64,000 nucleotides of DNA from positions 1 to 64,000 of the forward strand of contig NZ_JBMPGS010000001.1 in NCBI RefSeq assembly GCF_049680855.1, written 5' to 3'. A program made the position numbers and the translations under genes. The notes beneath the pieces are model-generated. The model ran no database searches. It was not told the origin of the DNA and saw nothing but the letters and a program-made list of their open reading frames with translations. The DNA is from Salinimicrobium sp049680855 (lineage in GTDB: Bacteria > Bacteroidota > Bacteroidia > Flavobacteriales > Flavobacteriaceae). The first letter of the stretch is position 1. The number at the start of each line of letters is the position of its first letter. Shown here piece after piece: positions 1 to 6,653 of this stretch.

Positions 1-962
1 ATTTTATGATTTTGGAATGTCCCGCTTGCTTTGGAATAGAAACCATAGGTGTCACTCCAGCCGGGCATATCCATTCGTATTGGAACATCTGGCCGTTTTG
101 AATCATCCATAACATGCTGTATGCTGTTGAAATAGATTTTTGTTTCCCAATGTTCAATAGGTTCTAATGGCTGATGGTAGTCGTATTTTACAGAAGTAAT
201 CAAAGCCTCAGCCAGTGAAACATCCATGGGAAGCGCAGGATAACCTACATCTGTAGCTTTGTCATAAATTACCGATGCTTCAACAGACTGGTGCTTGGAG
301 AGTTTAAACCCTCCTACTGCGGAAAAATTATATTTTGTAAACTGCGAGTAAAGGATTTCCTTACCACCACCTGCATCATAATTCTTGGAATCCCGAAACA
401 TGAAATCCCCATTAAAAAAATAAGATTTCCGGGCGTAATTTACTTTGGCACCTGCTATTTTTTGTTCTCCGTTGGATTCCAGCCCCGAACTCATGCCAAA
501 TTCCCAACCCGTTTCCTTGTATCCTGTAGAATGGCGTTTCATGTCCACTGCCCCTCCAATGGTAGCGCCAAATTCAGCGCCTTCCTGGCCGCTGGAAACA
601 ACTGCTTCAGATAAATTGGAGATCTCCACATATGAGGTTACAGGATCCATTTTATCTGTACAGGCACTAAATATGCGCATCCCGTCTATGGTAATTACCG
701 TACGTTCTGTAGCCATTCCGTTAATCATGGGTTCCCAGGCATAAGCTCCTCTTTTGATCATTGCGATTTTTGATGATTTTTCAAGATACTCATCAACTGT
801 AGCCAAAGGTTTGGTTTCCTTTTGAGAAACTTCAGCCTTGTTTCCTATGACGATAATTTCCTTTATTGGGATGTATGCCGCCGTATCTATTTCCGTTTCC
901 TGGGAGAGAAGCACATTTTTTAGTGGGAACAGCAGCAAAAAAAGATATAAGATTTTTCTCAT
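1..962 (-). CDS. TonB-dependent receptor, N-terminal part (runs off the window)
   Basis: The reading frame starts at 962 with MRKILYLFLLLF, a short signal peptide, and stays open to base 1, so the C-terminus lies outside the window. About 320 residues are visible. After the signal comes a segment IPIKEIIVIGNK, then a plug domain with GAYAWEPMINGMATERTVITIDG, a CTDKMDPVTSYVEI stretch and GGAVDMKRHS, followed by the first beta-strands of an outer-membrane barrel. It lacks the carboxypeptidase-regulatory domain seen in the other receptors of this window. It follows the YtkA-like lipoprotein gene by about 70 bases on the same strand and probably ends a three-gene operon read leftward. The lipoprotein and the CNGKC protein upstream make a metal, perhaps copper, a plausible substrate; this is inference from context. 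Confidence 0.85.
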   Translation of the reverse strand, partial: MRKILYLFLLLFPLKNVLLSQETEIDTAAYIPIKEIIVIGNKAEVSQKETKPLATVDEYLEKSSKIAMIKRGAYAWEPMINGMATERTVITIDGMRIFSACTDKMDPVTSYVEISNLSEAVVSSGQEGAEFGATIGGAVDMKRHSTGYKETGWEFGMSSGLESNGEQKIAGAKVNYARKSYFFNGDFMFRDSKNYDAGGGKEILYSQFTKYNFSAVGGFKLSKHQSVEASVIYDKATDVGYPALPMDVSLAEALITSVKYDYHQPLEPIEHWETKIYFNSIQHVMDDSKRPDVPIRMDMPGWSDTYGFYSKASGTFQNHK

Positions 963-979
963 TACCTCCATTTTTAAAG

Positions 980-1024
980 CTGCCCGGGAATAACAATCCA
1001 TAGGATTCCAGAATTCCCGGACAG
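980..1024. terminator. Intercistronic stem-loop before the receptor gene
   Basis: The arms CTGCCCGGGAAT (980-991) and ATTCCCGGACAG (1013-1024) pair over 12 bases with one G-U or mismatch position. The hairpin sits between the stop of the YtkA-like gene (1033) and the receptor start (962). On the plus strand it is followed by TTTTTC, but no plus-strand gene feeds it. On the minus strand it has only a short T run, so it may be an attenuator or an mRNA-stabilizing structure rather than a full terminator. Confidence 0.45.
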
Positions 1025-1032
1025 TTTTTCTA

Positions 1033-1875
1033 TTAAAATTCCAGCTCCAGAAAAATACTGCTGCTTTCGGTCGTACCTTCGATGGCCTCTCCTTTGACGA
1101 TTTCTCCTGCTGCATTCTCCAGCTGAAGGTTAATTTTCCAGTAACCGGACATGGTTAGATTAAGGTCTCCATAATAGAAACCATCCTCCATATTCTGGGT
1201 AAGGTGAACATTGTTTGGAGAACTGTGGTTGCCCATTCCCGGCATACGCGGATCTATTAAGATCCTGTAATGATCTACTATTGAAAAGCTGTGCATATCT
1301 TCCATTTTGAACAATGCAATGCTAATGTTGTTAGTGGCCACCTGCGGTTCCCGTGGTTCGACTAAGGCCATCACGTATTTAATATCATCACTTCCTGTAA
1401 AAACAGCAACTTTTCTTCGGTTTGAGGCAGAGACAACAATATCATCCTGCATAGTGAAGCTTTGACCGCCAATAGAATAATTAATTTCCAGGCTCCAGAA
1501 TTCAGATTCATTTTCGGCCATTTGAAAGACTACATAACCAGCGTAGAGAGTTTCTGTTTCAGGCAGCCTAACTACTTCCGATTTTGGTGCTGAGTGTTGC
1601 ATGGATTCCATCTGCATCATTGGCATCCAGTTAATTTCGGCATTAGAAATATATGCTTCATCCTCTTTATCTTTAAGCCGTAGCACAATTTTATTGTATC
1701 CGGTTTGTAATTTGCCATTTTCGGAATATAATTCCAGCTCGTGATGTTCATTTTGGAGCGTCTGGATTTTTAGGAGTCCTTCAGTTTCATTAACCAATAG
1801 GATTTCATCTGAATCTGAAGAACAGGCGGTAACTGCAGCCACTAAAAAAAGGCTGATATATTTTAATATTTTCAT
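1033..1875 (-). CDS. YtkA/FixH-like metal-associated lipoprotein
   Basis: A 280-residue lipoprotein. MKILKYISLFLVAAVTACSSDSDE is a signal peptide with the lipobox TACS, so the protein should be anchored in the membrane facing the periplasm or cell surface. It appears to hold two beta-sandwich domains. The first (about 40-150) contains the methionine-rich stretch WMPMMQMESMQHS. The second (about 175-280) has PRMPGMGNHSSPNN and ends in GYWKINLQL, the pattern of YtkA-like domains. The Met and His residues suit soft-metal binding such as Cu(I). It lies between the CNGKC gene upstream and the TonB receptor downstream, all on the minus strand, suggesting a periplasmic or surface partner of the receptor. 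Metal specificity is inferred, not shown. Confidence 0.75.
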   Translation of the reverse strand: MKILKYISLFLVAAVTACSSDSDEILLVNETEGLLKIQTLQNEHHELELYSENGKLQTGYNKIVLRLKDKEDEAYISNAEINWMPMMQMESMQHSAPKSEVVRLPETETLYAGYVVFQMAENESEFWSLEINYSIGGQSFTMQDDIVVSASNRRKVAVFTGSDDIKYVMALVEPREPQVATNNISIALFKMEDMHSFSIVDHYRILIDPRMPGMGNHSSPNNVHLTQNMEDGFYYGDLNLTMSGYWKINLQLENAAGEIVKGEAIEGTTESSSIFLELEF

Positions 1876-1958
1876 TTTTATATGTTTGAAGTTAGGGTAT
1901 AACTTTCCTGCATTCTGCTATAAACAGTACGGGAATGTAAAAGGGATTTATTCTAAAG

Positions 1959-2387
1959 TCAGGAGATCCTGATGGGAGGATGGGAAATGTATGGTATAAA
2001 CAGGAAAGAATATTCGTTTAAGTACCTGTATTGTGAAGTACCGTTTTTATTAGTAATAAAAATTTTTTCCGGAAGGTTTACCTGGACGAAAAAGGTAATT
2101 TCCTTTTGAAAAGAATTAAGCACCAGATCATTTTTTTCCTGGTTCAGATCCTGGGAAGCTTTGGTGATGGCACATTTCCCGTTACACTGCATTTCAGGCT
2201 TGTCCTGGTTTTCGCAAAAAAGTTCTGTAAAACTTTCATTATTCAGGGTATAAAAGCTCACCAGGTAGGTGAACCTTATATTGTAGAATAAGGTTCCCAG
2301 AAGGAAAGTAACAAGCAGAATATATTTGAATAAGATTTTCAACTCCTGAATTTGCTTTTGCAAAGATAGATGAAAGGATCTGGGCAT
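1959..2387 (-). CDS. Small membrane-anchored CNGKC-motif protein
   Basis: A 142-residue protein with one N-terminal membrane segment (ILFKYILLVTFLLGTLFYNI, about 19-38) and a periplasmic part carrying CENQDKPEMQCNGKCAITKA (about 79-98). The cluster of three cysteines with a PEMxCNGKC core is a pattern I know from short Bacteroidota proteins encoded beside TonB receptors; their function is undescribed as far as I know. The Cys/Met content suggests metal or haem handling. It is the first gene of the leftward operon with the YtkA-like lipoprotein and the receptor. Its upstream region (2388-2560) is shared with the divergent receptor gene at 2561 and contains a DtxR-like palindrome. The start at 2387 is the only ATG before the membrane segment. 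Confidence 0.65.
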   Translation of the reverse strand: MPRSFHLSLQKQIQELKILFKYILLVTFLLGTLFYNIRFTYLVSFYTLNNESFTELFCENQDKPEMQCNGKCAITKASQDLNQEKNDLVLNSFQKEITFFVQVNLPEKIFITNKNGTSQYRYLNEYSFLFIPYISHPPIRIS

Positions 2388-2514
2388 CGTATGATCATGA
2401 TCATTTTACTTGTTAAAAGTACAGAGTAAAAAAAAGTGGTGATCTATTTTTTATTCTTTGTCTAAAAACACTCCTCTGTTAATGTTTCAAAACACTATTC
2501 AATCTTTTAAAAAT

Positions 2515-2538
2515 ATTTTTTAGATTAGCCTAAAAAAT
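2515..2538. promoter_or_regulatory. DtxR/IdeR-like operator between divergent metal operons
   Basis: A perfect inverted repeat, ATTTTTTAG (2515-2523) and CTAAAAAAT (2530-2538), surrounds the core ATTAGC. The central TTAGATTAGCCTAA closely resembles the DtxR/IdeR iron box TTAGGTTAGCCTAA. It ends 22 bases before the receptor start at 2561 and is 128 bases from the divergent start at 2387, so it could control both. A further half-site, CTAAAAAAA, runs into the start codon. The binding protein is not in this window. Confidence 0.6.
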
Positions 2539-2560
2539 AACAATATACTCATCTAAAAAA

Positions 2561-4927
2561 ATGAAAACTCTCTTCACATGTTTACTATACCTACCCTTAC
2601 TGATGGAAGCGCAGCAAAGCAACGTTTACATTAATGGGAAAATATCAGGCGAAGACGGACCTATTGCTTATGCCACCGTGATCGTCGAAGGAGAGGATTG
2701 GGGAACTGCAGCCGATGCTGATGGCTATTTTGAACTGAATATTCCGGAGGGCGACCATGTTCTAAAAATTCAGGCCGTAGGATTTATAGCAGAAAACAGG
2801 AGGATCAATACCGGGGAATTTGAAAATAAGCCCCTGGAAATTACATTAAGAGAAGACCAGCTGGGGCTGGATGAAGTAGTGATCAGCGCCACCCGAAACA
2901 GAGTCAACCGTAAGCAGGCTCCGGTTGTAGTAAATGTTTTGGGTCCAAAACTGTTTAATGCAGTCCAATCTGTTTCAGTAGCAGAAAGTTTAAATTACCA
3001 GCCCGGCGTTCGTGTAGAAACGAATTGTCAGAATTGCGGATTTACACAAGTCCGCCTGAACGGACTGGATGGCAGTTATACTCAGGTTTTGGTAAACAAT
3101 CGTGCTGTTTTCTCGGCTCTCAACAGTGTCTATGGACTGGAACAAATCCCTACTTCCCTTTTAGACCGTATTGAAGTAGTTCGTAGCGGAGGCTCTGCCC
3201 TTTATGGATCGAACGCTATTGCCGGTACCATAAACATCATTACAAAAGATCCTGTGCTTAATTCGTGGCAGGTTTCCTCCACTTTGGGACTTATAAATGC
3301 AGAAGTAGCAGACAAAACAATCAACATGGATGCCACGGTGGTGAGTGAAGATCTAAGCAGCGGAATTACAGTTTTTGGAATGAAGCGCGACCGTGGCAGC
3401 TATGATGCCAATGCCGACGGCTTTACTGAAATAACAGCCTTGACCAATACAACCTTAGGAGCCAAAGCTTTCATGACTCCCGGGAACAAAAGTAAATTAA
3501 CGCTGGATTTCACTGCTCTGGAAGAATACAGGCGCGGGGGAAATCGGCTGGATCTGGCACCACATCTTACAGATATTACCGAAGCACTCGATCATAACAT
3601 CATTATTGGAGGCCTTACCTATGATATTCATAATATAGGAGGAAGAAATTTTCTGTCCCTGTACAGCTCCGGACAGTATACAGGTAGAAAAAGCTACTAT
3701 GGCGGACTTGGCGGCGGAAGAACCAGGCAGGATTCCATAGCAGCAGCGAACTCCTATGGGAATACAGATGATTTATCGTTCCTCACAGGAGGGCAATTTA
3801 CCCGAAATTTCCTTGACAATCAGGACGTTCTGACTGTGGGAACGGAATACAATCTTAACAGCACACAGGACAATATCCCCGGCTATGAAAGAACCATAAA
3901 CCAGGAAGTACACTCTGTGGGGGCTTTTGCACAATATGAGTGGAAACCTGCCGGTACATTTACCGCTCTATTAGGTGGGCGTGTTGACTATGTTCATGTG
4001 GAAGGAGATTATACGGTTCAGGATATCTACAGGACATCATCAGTTGAAAAAACCGTTTTCAGCCCAAGAATTACTTTAATGTACCGGCCCAAAGAATCCT
4101 GGATGTTTAGAGGAGGATATGCTCGTGGATTCCGCGCACCGCAAGCTTTTAATGAAGATTTGCACATTTCTTCTGTAGGGGGCGAACCACAGTTTGTAAT
4201 CCTGTCTCAGGATTTGACAACCGAATTCTCCAACGCATTTACAGCTTCATTAAATTTCTCAAGAAATTTCAACAATTTACAGTCAAACTTTCTCCTGGAA
4301 GGCTTTTATACCGAGCTGCAAAATCCATTCACGACTGTAAGCACAGGAGCCAGTTTGCCTAACGGCTCCATCCTGCAGGAGGTGCGCAATGGCAGTGGAG
4401 CCTACGTTGCCGGCACAAATGTTGAATTGGGAATTTCCCCGTCCTCCAGGTCTGCCTTTATGCTAGGCGGAACATTGCAAAAATCAAGATACAAAAAAGC
4501 CCAGGTGCTGTTTGATACCAAGGAAAATAATGCGCAGGAGCCGGACGTGGTTATTTCAGAATTTGTCCGAAATCCGGAATTCTATGGTTATTTCAACATA
4601 AACCTCTCGGTTCTGGGAGAGAGTAGCATTGACCTTACCGGCACCTATACCGGCTCTATGATCGTTCCCCTGGTAATTAGTGAAACAGGATATGTACAGC
4701 TTAATAAGAGTAATCCTTTCTACGATGTAAATATTAAACTGAATCACCACATCCACATAAATGAAAACCTTCAGGTAAACATTTTTGGAGGTGTCCAAAA
4801 CATTTTTGACAGTTACCAGGACGATTTTGATACCGGCCCTACCCGTGATTCAGGATATGTCTATGGCCCGTCCTTACCAAGGAGTGTATACTTCGGATTA
4901 AAATTTGGAAATCTTCATAATCTTTAA
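2561..4927 (+). CDS. TonB-dependent outer-membrane receptor with a plug-domain CxxC
   Basis: A complete 788-residue receptor. It has a signal peptide (1-17), a CarboxypepD_reg-like beta domain (about 22-96), a plug (about 105-225: DEVVISATRNR, VRLNGLDGSYTQVLVNN, IEVVRSGGSALYGSNAIAGTINIIT) and a C-terminal barrel ending in the aromatic residue pattern RSVYFGLKFGNLHNL. The plug carries an unusual NCQNCGF (C156 and C159). A thioredoxin-fold protein gene follows after 11 bases, so the two are almost surely one operon, and the cysteine pair may be redox- or metal-active. The DtxR-like box directly upstream suggests metal-dependent (iron or manganese) control. The substrate could be a metal chelate or haem; the sequence does not decide. 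Confidence 0.9.
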   Translation: MKTLFTCLLYLPLLMEAQQSNVYINGKISGEDGPIAYATVIVEGEDWGTAADADGYFELNIPEGDHVLKIQAVGFIAENRRINTGEFENKPLEITLREDQLGLDEVVISATRNRVNRKQAPVVVNVLGPKLFNAVQSVSVAESLNYQPGVRVETNCQNCGFTQVRLNGLDGSYTQVLVNNRAVFSALNSVYGLEQIPTSLLDRIEVVRSGGSALYGSNAIAGTINIITKDPVLNSWQVSSTLGLINAEVADKTINMDATVVSEDLSSGITVFGMKRDRGSYDANADGFTEITALTNTTLGAKAFMTPGNKSKLTLDFTALEEYRRGGNRLDLAPHLTDITEALDHNIIIGGLTYDIHNIGGRNFLSLYSSGQYTGRKSYYGGLGGGRTRQDSIAAANSYGNTDDLSFLTGGQFTRNFLDNQDVLTVGTEYNLNSTQDNIPGYERTINQEVHSVGAFAQYEWKPAGTFTALLGGRVDYVHVEGDYTVQDIYRTSSVEKTVFSPRITLMYRPKESWMFRGGYARGFRAPQAFNEDLHISSVGGEPQFVILSQDLTTEFSNAFTASLNFSRNFNNLQSNFLLEGFYTELQNPFTTVSTGASLPNGSILQEVRNGSGAYVAGTNVELGISPSSRSAFMLGGTLQKSRYKKAQVLFDTKENNAQEPDVVISEFVRNPEFYGYFNINLSVLGESSIDLTGTYTGSMIVPLVISETGYVQLNKSNPFYDVNIKLNHHIHINENLQVNIFGGVQNIFDSYQDDFDTGPTRDSGYVYGPSLPRSVYFGLKFGNLHNL

Positions 4928-4938
4928 ACTTTTAAGTA

Positions 4939-5427
4939 ATGCTGAGACCTGTGATTTTACTCATGTTCATAATTATGTGTGCCTCTATTCCTGCTTCAGG
5001 CCAGCAGCAGAGTGGGGTAAAATGGATCACCTTTGAACAATTAGAAGATTCTCTACGTCACAGTCCTAAAAAGACAGTACTTTACTTTACGGCAGCGTGG
5101 TGCGTATACTGCAGAAAAATGGACCAAAACGCTTTCAAAAATCCTGAAGTGGTCCAAATTCTTAACAATGAGTATTTCGCCGTAAAAATGGATGTTGAGA
5201 GCCTTGATACCATTCGTTTTGATGGAAGACAGTTTTTTAATGAACAGGCAAAAACACGGCGCAATGGAGTACATCAATTACCACTATTATTAGCCAGCCG
5301 GAAAAATAAGAAGTTTAGCGTTCCGGCTCTTATATTACTTGATGAAAACTTCAGGCAGGTGCACAGGAAGTTTGAATACCTTACTTCTCAGGATTTGAAA
5401 AATTTTCTTACAAAAAGTCGTTTTTAG
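4939..5427 (+). CDS. Exported thioredoxin-fold protein (CVYC)
   Basis: A 162-residue protein with signal peptide MLRPVILLMFIIMCASIPASGQ and a thioredoxin_7-like fold: VLYFTAAWCVYCRKMDQNAF (about 48-67) with the CxxC site, then VVQILNNEYFAVKMDVES, and the cis-proline region VPALILLDEN. This is the layout of periplasmic DsbD-gamma/thioredoxin-like reductases of Bacteroidota. It follows the receptor by 11 bases in the same orientation. A likely role is reducing cysteines of exported partners, possibly the receptor's NCxxC, but this is inference. There is no clear terminator behind it. Confidence 0.85.
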   Translation: MLRPVILLMFIIMCASIPASGQQQSGVKWITFEQLEDSLRHSPKKTVLYFTAAWCVYCRKMDQNAFKNPEVVQILNNEYFAVKMDVESLDTIRFDGRQFFNEQAKTRRNGVHQLPLLLASRKNKKFSVPALILLDENFRQVHRKFEYLTSQDLKNFLTKSRF

Positions 5428-5714
5428 ACATTTTAAACTGGCAGGAACATTATAGAATAATTATTTCAAATCTTTTCATGAGAGTCATGCGAAAATACAG
5501 GCTGTTGCACACCCAAAATTAATTATCGTTTATGAGTTAAAATACCTTTTTCGAATCACTTTCCATTTTACTTATTTTTCACGCTTTTTGTTTTATCAAA
5601 ATGAATAGCTTATGAGCATTTCTTATCATCCTTTAAAAGGTTTATAAGATGCTATTGCTTAATTATAATTGATTTGTGACTGTGTTGAACTGAATATTCT
5701 GAAAAGAAATAAAA
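5428..5714. other. Gene-free AT-rich stretch with a possible IS-end relic
   Basis: No credible gene is visible. GGCTGTTGCACACCC at 5500-5514 resembles the terminal repeats of several IS families. The minus strand just to its right gives short transposase-like scraps (for example NAHKLFILIKQKA) broken by stops. I read it as a possible degraded IS end at the boundary between the rightward receptor operon and the leftward DUF4625 operon. Confidence 0.25.
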
Positions 5715-5746
5715 AAGGTCATCTAAAATCACTTTTAGACGACCTT
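5715..5746 (-). terminator. Rho-independent terminator of the DUF4625 operon
   Basis: The arms AAGGTCATCTAAAA (5715-5728) and TTTTAGACGACCTT (5733-5746) form a 14-bp stem with a 4-base loop. Read on the minus strand the stem is followed by TTTTTT. It lies just behind the stop of the DUF4625 gene at 5767. Confidence 0.85.
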
Positions 5747-5766
5747 CTTTAAAATAGTTACTATTC

Positions 5767-6261
5767 TTAATGTTCATGGTCATCATGATCGTCGTGATTT
5801 CCTGCAATATGAATCTCCAGGAACGCCTGCTCCTCATTACCTGCCGCATCAGTCACATAGACTCCAAAATGATAATGCCCTTCACTAATAGCCTCCCCGC
5901 CTATTTCGGCAGGTACAGGGATGTGATGATGTGCCTCAAAGCTGGTTTGCCCGTTTTCTATAGTATATACCTCACTATAACTCCATGGGTTATCCTGGTG
6001 ATCTTCTTGTTTAGTCATCGCGTGGGTATGCCCGTCAAAGGCGCTATGAATCTCAATTTTGTATGAAGCTAACTCCACATTGTCGGTAAACAAAGCGTCG
6101 AAATGTATTTCCCCACCCGGGGCAATCTCTTCCTCATCATGAGGTTCTGCAATGGAAATTTCAGGGGCTTCGGTGTCAATTATTACATCGTCATCTTCGC
6201 TACAGGAAGCTAAAAACAATGAAGCGGTAATACTGAATAAATAAACTAATTTGGTTTTCAT
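5767..6261 (-). CDS. DUF4625 lipoprotein with His-rich tail
   Basis: A 164-residue lipoprotein: signal peptide and lipobox LFLASCSEDDD, then a beta-sandwich (about 30-155) of the DUF4625 type, with TDNVELASYKIEIHSAFDGHTHA and EGHYHFGVYVTDAAGNEEQAFLEIHI. It ends GNHDDHDDHEH. The many His and Asp residues, both internal and in the tail, suggest divalent-metal (zinc-like) binding at the cell surface or in the periplasm. It is the last gene of a leftward operon: RAPP-tail small protein, TonB receptor, RGPP-tail small protein, DUF4625. A strong terminator follows. I infer that it passes metal to or shields metal for the receptor. Confidence 0.8.
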   Translation of the reverse strand: MKTKLVYLFSITASLFLASCSEDDDVIIDTEAPEISIAEPHDEEEIAPGGEIHFDALFTDNVELASYKIEIHSAFDGHTHAMTKQEDHQDNPWSYSEVYTIENGQTSFEAHHHIPVPAEIGGEAISEGHYHFGVYVTDAAGNEEQAFLEIHIAGNHDDHDDHEH

Positions 6262-6302
6262 TTTTATACTATTTAAGTGTGTTTTATTAAGTTTTACAGG
6301 CT

Positions 6303-6653
6303 TTACAGCCTTATCTTGAATTCAGGAAAACAATTAAAGGGCGGACCCCGAAGCTGAAAATTAAAGTCTTCCTGATGCACATAATCCTCAAGGCTAAAAA
6401 AATTCAGAGTTGCCTGTGGTGTTACACAATTATTGTTCTTAAGGCCATATTGAGAGGGTAAAACTGAAGGAAAACTATTCAAATAATAATGGCAGGTATG
6501 AACTAGATAATTACGATCTGCTTTCTTAAAAGAGGTGCTGTTTTCAGAAGAATAGCTATGCGATACCACCAGGTAATGCATACCGCTTACCACCTGCGGG
6601 AAAAGGAATCCTGCAAGAAGTAAAATCGCGATATGTCGTTTAAAAACCTGCAT
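6303..6653 (-). CDS. Short exported/membrane protein with an LRGPPF tail
   Basis: A 116-residue protein with an N-terminal membrane or signal segment (HIAILLLAGFLFPQVVSG), a VHTCHYYLNSF stretch, and LRGPPFNCFPEFKIRL near the end. An RGPP tail after a short Cys/His region is the shape of DUF2946-like proteins, which often sit beside metal TonB receptors; the match here is weak. Its start ATG overlaps the receptor's stop by one base (TAATG), so translation is coupled. A second short protein with a LRAPP tail lies on the other side of the receptor (9108-9431). Function unknown. Confidence 0.6.
   Translation of the reverse strand: MQVFKRHIAILLLAGFLFPQVVSGMHYLVVSHSYSSENSTSFKKADRNYLVHTCHYYLNSFPSVLPSQYGLKNNNCVTPQATLNFFSLEDYVHQEDFNFQLRGPPFNCFPEFKIRL

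Noticed and set aside
5715..5746. TCTAAAA/TTTTAGA arms similar to the DtxR-like box
   Set aside because: The sequence is a 14-bp stem with a T run right behind a stop codon, so it is a terminator and not an operator.
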